Below, piece after piece: positions 1 to 5,666 of a stretch of 5,666 nucleotides of DNA. Origin of the DNA: Bacteroidota bacterium (GTDB taxonomy: Bacteria > Bacteroidota > Bacteroidia > UKL13-3). Within the stretch, counting starts at the first letter, position 1, and every line of letters begins with the position of its first letter. The stretch spans positions 1 through 5,666 of the forward strand of contig VEQB01000166.1 in the NCBI GenBank assembly GCA_018883485.1. The letters run 5' to 3'. Below the pieces are notes generated by a model, which ran no database searches, was not told the DNA's origin, and was given only the letters and a program-made list of their open reading frames with translations. Both the position numbers and the translations under genes were made by a program.

Positions 1-14
1 AAACTATGAAGTAT

Positions 15-44
15 GCTTGCTTATTGGGGATTTAGTGGTGGCGG
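15..44. repeat. Degenerate direct repeat, copy 1
   Basis: This 30-base segment recurs 88 bases downstream at 103-132, with 25 of 30 positions identical. The last 16 bases (GATTTAGTGGTGGCGG, 29-44) are identical in both copies, as are the first six (GCTTGC). No open reading frame explains it. It is probably part of a non-coding intergenic repeat family that may extend beyond the left edge; its function is unknown. Confidence 0.7.
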
Positions 45-57
45 AAGCAACAATCTT

Positions 58-84
58 CCCCCCCTGCCCCCCCTTCCAGGGGGG
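58..84. repeat. C-run/G-run hairpin element
   Basis: The order is seven C, TG, seven C, TTCCA, six G. Bases 68-73 can pair with 79-84 as six G-C pairs around the five-base loop TTCCA, and the first C run (58-64) could compete for the same G run. Neither side carries a T tract, so it is a poor intrinsic terminator in either direction. From general knowledge, similar C-run/G-run palindromes are scattered between genes in many Bacteroidota genomes. It is more likely a dispersed intergenic repeat than a gene-specific signal. Confidence 0.5.
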
Positions 85-102
85 ATTTACATGCAACTTA
101 GA

Positions 103-132
103 GCTTGCCCGATGGAGATTTAGTGGTGGCGG
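103..132. repeat. Degenerate direct repeat, copy 2
   Basis: This is the second copy of the 30-base unit at 15-44. The five differences are all in the middle of the unit (109-112 and 116); both ends are conserved. The C-run/G-run hairpin sits between the two copies, so the whole 15-132 stretch looks like one composite repeat block. Confidence 0.7.
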
Positions 133-133
133 G

Positions 134-154
134 AACTATGAACTATGAAGTATG
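134..154. repeat. AACTATG short tandem repeat
   Basis: AACTATG occurs twice in tandem (134-140 and 141-147), followed by the related AAGTATG (148-154). The 14 bases at 141-154 (AACTATGAAGTATG) are identical to 2-15 at the left edge. The two occurrences therefore bracket the block of direct repeats and hairpin. The ATG triplets are not followed by open reading frames of note, so this is non-coding repeat sequence. Confidence 0.6.
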
Positions 155-199
155 AAGTTGGCCTTCTTCTCATGTTTAACAAAAATAAGGTTAGTAGAT

Positions 200-219
200 A
201 ATCATTTTAGTTAATGATT
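200..219. repeat. AT-rich inverted repeat upstream of the DUF1569 gene
   Basis: Perfect seven-base arms AATCATT (200-206) and AATGATT (213-219) flank a six-base spacer. It ends 42 bases before the start codon at 262. It could be an operator for the two-gene unit downstream or a chance palindrome in AT-rich DNA. No good TAnnTTTG promoter element was found between it and the gene; the closest is TATTTTTA at 237-244, which matches seven of eight positions. The role is unproven. Confidence 0.3.
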
Positions 220-261
220 TCTTCAAAATAAAACTGTATTTTTAACACAAAAAATTAAACT

Positions 262-720
262 ATGGTTTTACCTAATTACTTCGACAAATCTGTATCAGAG
301 GCTTTAATTAGCCGCATTAATAAGCTAACTTCTGAGTCTAAACCACTTTGGGGAACCATGGATGCAGGGCAAATGATGGCGCATTGCTGTGTTACCTATG
401 AAATGATTTTTACAGAAAAGCACCCTAAGCCAAATGCTTTTCTAGGTTTTATTTTAAGATTATTGGTAAAACCGGGTGTCGTAAATGAAAAACCGTATAA
501 GAAATCTTCTCAAACTGCTCCTGCCTTTTTAATGAAAGGAGAAAAAGATTTTTATAAGGAAAAGAAAAGGTTAGTAGATTATATACGTGAGACGCAAGCA
601 CTAGGTTCAAGCCATTTTGAAGGCAAGGCCTCCCACTCTTTTGGCATCCTTAGCGCAACAGAATGGAACAATTTACTTTACAAACACATAGACCATCACC
701 TTTCGCAATTTGGTGTTTAG
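262..720 (+). CDS. DUF1569 family protein (DinB-like four-helix fold)
   Basis: This 152-residue protein resembles the DUF1569 family, a branch of the DinB/YfiT-like four-helix-bundle superfamily. Its hallmarks are LWGTMDAGQMMAHC (residues 29-42), SFGILSATEW (126-135) and the C-terminal YKHIDHHLSQFGV (140-152). His41 with His142, His145 and His146 are likely metal ligands, as in related DinB-like proteins. There is no signal peptide, although residues 59-70 form a short hydrophobic stretch, so the protein is probably cytoplasmic. The family's reaction is unknown; DinB-like relatives include metal-dependent thiol transferases, and no substrate can be inferred here. The ATG at 262 is the first possible start, because an in-frame TAA lies at 256-258. 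No Shine-Dalgarno is visible and the upstream sequence is A-rich. The RNA ligase gene begins 15 bases downstream in the same frame, so the two are probably co-transcribed. Confidence 0.8.
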   Translation: MVLPNYFDKSVSEALISRINKLTSESKPLWGTMDAGQMMAHCCVTYEMIFTEKHPKPNAFLGFILRLLVKPGVVNEKPYKKSSQTAPAFLMKGEKDFYKEKKRLVDYIRETQALGSSHFEGKASHSFGILSATEWNNLLYKHIDHHLSQFGV

Positions 721-735
721 TTTTTTTCTTACGGG

Positions 736-1752
736 ATGAGAAAGTTAGCAAGTGTTCAAAAAATAAAAGCTTTACATGCCATTGAAGGTGCCGATGCCAT
801 AGAAAGAGCTAGTGTTTTAGGCTGGCAATTGGTGGTTAAGAAAGGTGAATACAAGGTGGGCGATTTGGTGGTGTATTGCCAGATTGATAGCCTACTTCCA
901 GACAAGCCTGAATTTGATTTTTTGAAACCTAGAGGCATGAGGATAAGAACAATTAGGCTTAGAGGTCAAATTTCTCAAGGCATCTGTTTTTCTTTATCTA
1001 TATTACCAGAAGATTTTGAGATTTATGAAGATGCAGATTGTACCGAGGTATTAGGTATAATAAAATATGAACCGCCCATTCCTGCTTGTTTAAGCGGCAT
1101 TGTAAAAGGCAAGTTTCCATCGTTTATTCCGAAAACAGACGAAACTAGGGTTCAGGTATTGCAAAAAGTATTGGATAAATATAAAGGTGAAAAATGCTAT
1201 GTTACCGAAAAACTAGATGGCAGTTCTGCTACCTATTACTTAAAGGATGGCGCATTTGGCGTATGCAGTAGAAACCTCGAATTGCTAGAAGATACTGAAA
1301 ATAGTTTTTGGAAAGTGGCTAGGCAATTGGATATTGAAAATAAACTCCGAGTTTTAAATAAAAACATTGCCATACAGGGTGAATTGATTGGCGAAGGCAT
1401 ACAAGACAATAAATTAAAACTTAGGGGTCAAACTGTTAAGTTTTTTAATGCATTTGATATAGACCAATTTGAATACCTAAACTATGCAGATTTTATTGCT
1501 TTATTTAAAGAAAGTGATTTACCAATTGTGCCTATTGTTGCCCTAGATTATGCCCTTGAAAATGATATTGATGCGATTATTAAAAAAGCAACTATTAAGA
1601 GTTTAATTTTAAAAGATGTTTGGGCAGAAGGAATTGTAATTCGCCCTTATAGAGAGAAAATTGACCTGCTGTTATCTAACGAAAACTTTAACAATGGGCG
1701 TGTTACCTTTAAGGCAATTAACCCCGAGTTCCTTCTAAAATATGGTGAGTAG
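736..1752 (+). CDS. ATP-dependent RNA ligase, DRB0094/Rnl5 type
   Basis: This 338-residue protein is close in length to the Deinococcus radiodurans DRB0094 ligase. The N-terminal module (about 1-110) has the family's opening pattern, including IEGADAIE, GWQLVVKKGEYKVGDLVVY and the IDSLLP turn. It corresponds to the OB-fold-like domain typical of Rnl5. The nucleotidyltransferase core follows: motif I KLDG with predicted AMP-accepting Lys159, SRN at 178-180, QGELIGEGIQ (214-223), FNAFDI (237-242), EGIVIRP (298-304) and the terminal FKAINPEFLL (325-334). All expected catalytic motifs are present, so it should be active. Family knowledge: these enzymes seal 5'-phosphate/3'-OH nicks in duplexes through ligase-AMP and RNA-adenylate intermediates, with RNA on the 3'-OH side. 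The biological substrate is unknown, and no kinase, phosphatase, RtcB or toxin nuclease is nearby. The ATG at 736 gives the full family N-terminus; an in-frame TAG at 718-720 closes the frame upstream. Confidence 0.9.
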   Translation: MRKLASVQKIKALHAIEGADAIERASVLGWQLVVKKGEYKVGDLVVYCQIDSLLPDKPEFDFLKPRGMRIRTIRLRGQISQGICFSLSILPEDFEIYEDADCTEVLGIIKYEPPIPACLSGIVKGKFPSFIPKTDETRVQVLQKVLDKYKGEKCYVTEKLDGSSATYYLKDGAFGVCSRNLELLEDTENSFWKVARQLDIENKLRVLNKNIAIQGELIGEGIQDNKLKLRGQTVKFFNAFDIDQFEYLNYADFIALFKESDLPIVPIVALDYALENDIDAIIKKATIKSLILKDVWAEGIVIRPYREKIDLLLSNENFNNGRVTFKAINPEFLLKYGE

Positions 1753-1768
1753 CTAAAAAATATAAAGA

Positions 1769-3379
1769 CTAACTTTGGCTATAGGCCACAGCAGCTTTTA
1801 TAAATTTCACGAACAAGGGGTGTGGGTTCAAAACGGTACTTTTATACTCTGGGTGAAATTGTACCCCGATGAAATAGGGATGGTCTTTAATTTCGACAAT
1901 CTCTGCTAATTTAGTATCTGGGTTAACGCCAGTTATTTGCATTCCTGCTGTTGCAAACTCTTTTTGGAAGTTTGAATTAAACTCGTATCGGTGGCGGTGA
2001 CGCTCATTTACTTTGGGTTTTTCGTAGGCCTTGTAGGCAATGCTATTTTTGGTAAGCTCGCATACATAAGATCCTAAACGCATGGTGCCACCTTTTTTGG
2101 TAATTTTCTTTTGTTCTGGCATCATATCTATTACCGCATGTTTGGTTTTGGCATTCATTTCTGTGCTATGTGCATCTTTCCAACCAATTACATTGCGGGC
2201 AAATTCTATTACAGCCATTTGCATGCCTAGGCAAATGCCAAAGAATGGAATTTGGTTTTCGCGGGCATACTTAATAGCGGTAATTTTCCCTTCTATACCT
2301 CTATCGCCAAAACCTGGTGCTACTAATAAACCATCTAAATCGCCCAGTTTTTGTTCTACATTATCATCGGCAATTAATTCGCTATGTATATACTGCACGC
2401 GCACTCTAGCCTCGTTTATAGAACCAGCATGAATAAAGGCCTCTATAATAGATTTATAGGCATCTGGCAACTCAATATATTTACCAATTAGCCCAATGCT
2501 TACTTCGTGTTTCGGATTTTTATGTCGGGTTAAAAATGCTTTCCAGCTCTCTAAATCTGGTTCATTTTTAGCAGAAAGTTTTAATTTACTTAATACTGTT
2601 CTGTCTAACTTTTCTTTAAGCATCATTAAAGGCACATCATAAATGGTAGGCACATCTAAAGCTTCTATAACCGAGTTGGTATCTACGTTACAGAATAATG
2701 CAATTTTCTTGCGCATGTCTTTGGTAATAGCATGCTCTGTTCTACACACTAAAATATCTGGCTGAACCCCACTTTCTAGCAATAACTTTACGCTATGCTG
2801 GGTTGGTTTTGTTTTTAACTCTTTGGTAGAACTTAAATAAGGCAGTAAGGTAAGATGAATTACTAAAGCATCTTCATCTTTTAACTCCCAGAGTAACTGG
2901 CGCACAGATTCTATATAAGGCAAAGATTCTATATCGCCAACGGTGCCCCCAATTTCTGTAATTACAATTTCGTAATCGCCGGTTTCTCCTAAGAGTTTTA
3001 TCCTACGTTTTATTTCATCTGTAATGTGTGGAATTACCTGAACGGTTTTTCCTAAGTAGGCACCTTCGCGCTCTTGGTTAATTACGTGTTGGTAGATTCT
3101 ACCTGTGGTAACATTATTTGCCTGAGAGGTTGGGTGATTAAGGAAGCGCTCGTAGTGGCCCAAATCCAAATCTGTTTCTGCACCATCTTCTGTTACAAAA
3201 CATTCGCCATGCTCGTAGGGATTCAAAGTTCCAGGATCTACATTGATGTAGGGATCTAGTTTTTGAATAGTTACTTTATAGCCTCTAGCTTGTAATAATT
3301 TGGCGAGAGACGCGGCAATAATTCCTTTGCCGAGTGATGAAGTTACCCCGCCGGTAACAAAAATATACTTTGGTGTCAT
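1769..3379 (-). CDS. pyrG: CTP synthase (glutamine-hydrolysing)
   Basis: This 536-residue enzyme converts UTP, ATP and glutamine to CTP, the last step of de novo pyrimidine nucleotide synthesis, in the cytoplasm. The N-terminal synthetase domain (about 1-270) starts with the P-loop-like GGVTSSLGKG (10-19). It carries the magnesium-binding candidates Asp72 (in TDLDLGHYERF) and Glu142 (in TEIGGTVGDIES). The class I glutamine amidotransferase domain (about 293-530) has nucleophile Cys383 in FFGICLGMQ and the His509/Glu511 pair in QFHPEYKS. The oxyanion loop reads APGFGDRG (354-361) in place of the PGGFG form of E. coli. Length and motif order are normal and the gene is intact. The start follows the MTPKYIFVTGG pattern of the family. 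Its promoter and a leader hairpin appear to lie at 3384-3440. It converges on the RNA ligase gene with 16 bases between the stops. Confidence 0.97.
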   Translation of the reverse strand: MTPKYIFVTGGVTSSLGKGIIAASLAKLLQARGYKVTIQKLDPYINVDPGTLNPYEHGECFVTEDGAETDLDLGHYERFLNHPTSQANNVTTGRIYQHVINQEREGAYLGKTVQVIPHITDEIKRRIKLLGETGDYEIVITEIGGTVGDIESLPYIESVRQLLWELKDEDALVIHLTLLPYLSSTKELKTKPTQHSVKLLLESGVQPDILVCRTEHAITKDMRKKIALFCNVDTNSVIEALDVPTIYDVPLMMLKEKLDRTVLSKLKLSAKNEPDLESWKAFLTRHKNPKHEVSIGLIGKYIELPDAYKSIIEAFIHAGSINEARVRVQYIHSELIADDNVEQKLGDLDGLLVAPGFGDRGIEGKITAIKYARENQIPFFGICLGMQMAVIEFARNVIGWKDAHSTEMNAKTKHAVIDMMPEQKKITKKGGTMRLGSYVCELTKNSIAYKAYEKPKVNERHRHRYEFNSNFQKEFATAGMQITGVNPDTKLAEIVEIKDHPYFIGVQFHPEYKSTVLNPHPLFVKFIKAAVAYSQS

Positions 3380-3383
3380 GATT

Positions 3384-3403
3384 CCGTAAACAAGTAGTTA
3401 CGG
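3384..3403 (-). promoter_or_regulatory. Leader hairpin directly before pyrG
   Basis: Read on the minus strand, CCGTAA (3403-3398) pairs perfectly with TTACGG (3389-3384) around an eight-base loop. The stem ends four bases before the ATG. If transcription starts a few bases after the TATTTTTG element at 3408-3415, the 5' arm lies at the very start of the mRNA, in the sequence CTTCCCG. This resembles arrangements where the nucleotide pool sets the start site and so hairpin formation, as known for pyrC in E. coli. Regulation here is inference only; the six-base-pair stem is what is seen. Confidence 0.4.
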
Positions 3404-3407
3404 GAAG

Positions 3408-3440
3408 CAAAAATACAAAGCGCCGTTCACATTACTGCAA
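3408..3440 (-). promoter_or_regulatory. Probable pyrG promoter, Bacteroidota type
   Basis: On the minus strand TATTTTTG (3415-3408) matches the Bacteroidota -7 consensus TAnnTTTG exactly. A TTG (3440-3438) stands 22 bases upstream, within the usual spacing for the -33 element. The -7 element ends 28 bases before the pyrG start codon. Nearly the same distance (27) is seen for the corresponding element upstream of the E2 gene. The -33 element is inside the terminator hairpin of the upstream E2 gene, so the two signals overlap. Confidence 0.5.
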
Positions 3441-3448
3441 CGGCGCTT
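3409..3448 (-). terminator. Rho-independent terminator of the E2 gene
   Basis: A perfect ten-base-pair stem, AAGCGCCGTT (3448-3439) with AACGGCGCTT (3427-3418), encloses an eleven-base loop. The second arm runs into a T-rich tail, TTTGTATTTTT, ending at 3409. The stem begins 30 bases after the stop codon of the E2 acyltransferase gene, where a terminator is expected. The G/C-rich core contrasts with the AT-rich surroundings. The tail is interrupted by a G and an A, so some read-through into pyrG is possible. Confidence 0.8.
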
Positions 3449-3478
3449 CAATGGGTTATCAATAACTTTTAAACACTA

Positions 3479-4822
3479 TTAAATTTCGCGGTTGGTATCC
3501 CACTGCTCCATATAATCTGCAATTCTGCGTAAGAAGGAGCCACCCAAAGAACCGTCTACAACGCGGTGATCGTAGCTTAAACTCAAGAACATCATGTGTC
3601 TTATGGCAATTACATCGCCCATTGGGGTTTCTAACACGGCGGGTTTTTTCTTAATAGAACCGGTAGCTAAAATGGCCACTTGAGGGTGGGTAATAATTGG
3701 TGTTCCCATTACATTTCCAAAACCACCTACATTGGTTACTGTAAATGTACCACCTTGAATATCGTCTGGCGCCAATTTATTTGCTCTTGCCTTGCTGGCC
3801 AACCCATTTACAGATTTGGTTAAACCAACTAGGTTCATCATATCTGCATTTTTAATAACAGGCACAATTAAATTACCGCTTGGCAAAGCCGCTGCCATAC
3901 CAATGTTAATGGCCTTGCGCTTTATAATATTATAACCATCTATAGAAATGTTTATCATAGGATAATCTTTAATGGCTTTTACCACACATTCTATAAACAT
4001 GGGCGTAAAGGTAATTTTTTCACCTTCGCGTTGTTCGTAAACTTTCTTTGCTTTATCGCGCCACACCACCATATTGGTTACATCTGCTTCTACAAAACTG
4101 GTAACATGTGGGCTGGTATGCTTGCTCATTACCATGTGATCTGCAATGAGTTTGCGCATGCGATCCATTTCTATAATTTCATCTCCACCACTTACGCTAA
4201 CAGCAGGCTTTTCTGCTGGTTTACTTGGTGTTGCAGGGGCAGCAATAACCTGCGGGGCGCTTGCACTTAAGTTAGCGCTAGGTTGAGGCATGTTTACTGG
4301 TGTGGCTAAAACCGAAGCACCGCCTCTATTTTGCAAATAGGCCAATATATCTCTTTTGGTAACTCTGCCCTCGGCACCTGTTCCACCAATGGTTTCGAGC
4401 TCTGCCATGCTCACATTTTCTGTGCGGGCAATATTGAGCACCAATGGAGAATAGAAGCGATTGCCTGTTGTTGATGCCGCAACGGTTGGAGTTGGGGCAA
4501 CAGAGGAAGGAGTTGGGGCAACTGGGGAAGGAGCAACCGTTGTTGGAGTTGGAATTTGGGCTGGAGAGGGAGAAGCACCAGCCGCCAAAGAAATGATTGC
4601 TATTGGTGCATTAACAGCCACCACATCACCATCTTTAAACAGCTTTTTTATAAGTATGCCTGCTTTGGGCGAAGGCACTTCCGAATCTACTTTATCGGTG
4701 GCTATTTCTAAAACAGTTTCGTCCATTGCAATGGCATCTCCTTCGTTTTTGGTCCAACGAATAATAGTTGCTTCTGCAATGCTTTCGCCCATTTTGGGCA
4801 TCACCAGTTGAAATTCAGACAT
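3479..4822 (-). CDS. Lipoylated E2 acyltransferase of a 2-oxo acid dehydrogenase complex
   Basis: This 447-residue protein has the full E2 layout. The lipoyl domain (about 3-78) carries the attachment Lys44 in EIATDKVDSEVPSP. A flexible Pro/Ala/Ser/Thr linker follows (about 80-120), with VAPTPSS and VAPTPTV heptads at 101-114. A peripheral-subunit-binding domain (about 123-162, FYSPLVLNIA to RDILAYL) precedes a second linker (165-212). The catalytic domain (about 215-445) ends with the HxxxDG motif SYDHRVVDG, catalytic His419 and Asp423. The protein transfers an acyl group from E1-bound decarboxylated 2-oxo acid via lipoate to CoA in the cytoplasm. The GESI lipoyl start, TSPHVTSFVEADVT (236-249) and GGFGNVMGTPIITHP (366-380) resemble branched-chain (BkdB-like) E2 proteins. 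A 2-oxoglutarate or pyruvate complex cannot be excluded, so no symbol is given. No E1 or E3 gene is in the window. The gene is intact. Confidence 0.93.
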   Translation of the reverse strand: MSEFQLVMPKMGESIAEATIIRWTKNEGDAIAMDETVLEIATDKVDSEVPSPKAGILIKKLFKDGDVVAVNAPIAIISLAAGASPSPAQIPTPTTVAPSPVAPTPSSVAPTPTVAASTTGNRFYSPLVLNIARTENVSMAELETIGGTGAEGRVTKRDILAYLQNRGGASVLATPVNMPQPSANLSASAPQVIAAPATPSKPAEKPAVSVSGGDEIIEMDRMRKLIADHMVMSKHTSPHVTSFVEADVTNMVVWRDKAKKVYEQREGEKITFTPMFIECVVKAIKDYPMINISIDGYNIIKRKAINIGMAAALPSGNLIVPVIKNADMMNLVGLTKSVNGLASKARANKLAPDDIQGGTFTVTNVGGFGNVMGTPIITHPQVAILATGSIKKKPAVLETPMGDVIAIRHMMFLSLSYDHRVVDGSLGGSFLRRIADYMEQWDTNREI

Positions 4823-4849
4823 GTATCAAAAATTAAAATAAGTAGCTGG

Positions 4850-4857
4850 CAAATTTA
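4850..4857 (-). promoter_or_regulatory. Possible -7 promoter element of the E2 gene
   Basis: On the minus strand TAAATTTG is an exact match to the Bacteroidota -7 consensus TAnnTTTG. It ends 27 bases before the E2 start codon, close to the pyrG arrangement. The -33 element is weak: a T-run lies about 19 bases upstream rather than a TTTG. It sits in the 85-base gap after the ABC transporter gene, which shows no convincing terminator, so read-through from that gene may also contribute. Confidence 0.4.
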
Positions 4858-4907
4858 TCTGAAAATAGCAATTGAAAAAACTTTTCTGCTATAAACCCAG
4901 ATAATTA

Positions 4908-5666
4908 TCAGGATTGCAGGGTACTCCACTCAAATTGCATTTCTACCAAACGCTTGTATAAGCCTTCTTTTTTGGCCATTAGGGCTTCGTGACTCCCTTC
5001 TTCTAATACAGTACCTTTATCTATCACTACAATTTTATCTGCATTTCTAACCGTAGATAATCTGTGGGCAATAACAAAACTGGTTCGTCCTTTCATTAAG
5101 TTTTCTAAGGCTTCTTGAACCAACTGTTCGCTTTCGGAATCTAGGGAACTAGTGGCTTCATCGAGGATGAGGATAGCAGGATTTTTAAGTATGGCACGTG
5201 CAATAGCAATGCGTTGGCGTTGGCCTCCACTTAATTTTATGCCTCTTTCGCCTACAATGGTTGCATAGCCTTCTGGAAAGTTTTCTATAAAATTGGCCGC
5301 ATTGGCTTTTTGCGCTGCCTGGTTAATCTCTTCGTCGCTTGCAGCTGGATTGCCATAGGCTATATTCTCGCGAATGGAGCCCCCAAACAGAACTACATCT
5401 TGCGGCACAAAAGCAATTTGACGGCGTAATTCGGTTAAATCAAATTGTGAGCTGGCAAATTCATCATAAAAAATACTGCCTTGGGTTGGTTCATAAAACT
5501 TTAATAGCAAAGAAGCAATGGTGCTTTTGCCTGCGCCACTTGGGCCAACCAAAGCTACTTGTTGGCCAGGTGCTGCGTTTAAGTTAATGTTATGTAACAC
5601 TTGCACATCTGGCCTGCCCGGGTAAGAGAAAGCAATATCTTTAAACTGTACGCCCCCATTTAGTAC
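4908..5666 (-). CDS. ABC exporter, C-terminal ATPase domain (5' end outside the window)
   Basis: The visible 252 residues are a complete ABC ATPase domain. The frame stays open to the right edge, so the gene starts beyond the window. A GTG at 5604-5606 is not the true start: in-frame codons upstream encode GGVQFKDIAFSYPGRPD, the conserved beginning of the domain, with the A-loop tyrosine. In visible-fragment numbering there follow Walker A GPSGAGKST (41-49), Q-loop Gln89, signature LSGGQ (145-149), Walker B ILILDE with catalytic Glu170, D-loop SLD (174-176) and switch His201. The SYPGRPD start and the ENIAYG segment are typical of half-transporter exporters with a fused membrane domain (MsbA/multidrug type), so six membrane helices are expected in the missing part. 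The substrate cannot be told. The E2 gene follows 85 bases downstream on the same strand. The stop codon overlaps a ten-base palindrome, GATAATTATC (4900-4909), of unknown meaning. Confidence 0.93.
   Translation of the reverse strand, partial: VLNGGVQFKDIAFSYPGRPDVQVLHNINLNAAPGQQVALVGPSGAGKSTIASLLLKFYEPTQGSIFYDEFASSQFDLTELRRQIAFVPQDVVLFGGSIRENIAYGNPAASDEEINQAAQKANAANFIENFPEGYATIVGERGIKLSGGQRQRIAIARAILKNPAILILDEATSSLDSESEQLVQEALENLMKGRTSFVIAHRLSTVRNADKIVVIDKGTVLEEGSHEALMAKKEGLYKRLVEMQFEWSTLQS

Noticed and set aside
237..244. TATTTTTA as the -7 promoter element of the DUF1569 gene
   Set aside because: It lacks the final G of TAnnTTTG, has no TTG at the right distance upstream, and lies only 17 bases from the start codon.
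187..579. 13-base repeat AAGGTTAGTAGAT at 187-199 and 567-579
   Set aside because: One short match between a leader and a coding region is close to chance expectation in a window of this size and AT content.
697..727. CACC/GGTG stem followed by a seven-T run after the DUF1569 gene, as a terminator
   Set aside because: The stem is only four base pairs with an eleven-base loop, and the stop codon lies before the T run. It is too weak to call as a terminator between two closely spaced genes.
4461..4811. Plus-strand open frame of 116 codons opposite the E2 gene
   Set aside because: It is a shadow of the Pro/Ala/Thr-rich linker and lipoyl domain. Its Val/Gly/Ala-rich composition simply mirrors the linker codons.
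4867..4890. AGCA...TGCT imperfect hairpin after the ABC transporter gene as its terminator
   Set aside because: The stem is AT-rich, has a three-base bulge and is not followed by a T tract on the minus strand.
5604..5606. GTG as the start codon of the ABC transporter ATPase gene
   Set aside because: The frame is open to the window edge, and the 20 upstream codons encode the conserved beginning of the ATPase domain, so the gene is cut by the window.

Overview
The window looks like a stretch of a Bacteroidota chromosome. The evidence is a moderately AT-rich base composition, start codons without clear Shine-Dalgarno sequences, promoter-like TAnnTTTG elements upstream of two genes, and protein sequences of the kind common in that phylum. 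The phylum call is an inference; I cannot name a genus.

Layout. Bases 1-261 are non-coding: degenerate direct repeats, a C-run/G-run hairpin, a short AACTATG-type repeat and an AT-rich inverted repeat. Two plus-strand genes follow, 15 bases apart and in the same reading frame: a small DUF1569 (DinB-like fold) protein at 262-720 and an ATP-dependent RNA ligase of the Deinococcus DRB0094/Rnl5 type at 736-1752. The rest is on the minus strand. It holds CTP synthase pyrG (1769-3379), a lipoylated E2 acyltransferase of a 2-oxo acid dehydrogenase complex (3479-4822), and the C-terminal ATPase part of an ABC exporter (4908 to the right edge, 5' end outside the window). The RNA ligase and pyrG converge tail to tail with only 16 bases between them.

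How the parts relate. The minus-strand genes are housekeeping: CTP synthesis, oxidative decarboxylation of a 2-oxo acid, and membrane export. They need not act in one pathway. The E2 gene ends in a clear hairpin terminator. The best pyrG promoter lies inside and just beyond that same hairpin, followed by a second small hairpin directly before the pyrG start codon. The only accessory-type function is the RNA ligase with its DUF1569 neighbour, which is probably a two-gene transcript.

I see no defence island, CRISPR array, insertion sequence, RNA gene or phage gene. The most interesting points are the RNA ligase/DUF1569 pair, the in-frame stop between them, and the compact terminator-promoter-hairpin control region of pyrG. 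I do not see strong evidence for a wholly new system.
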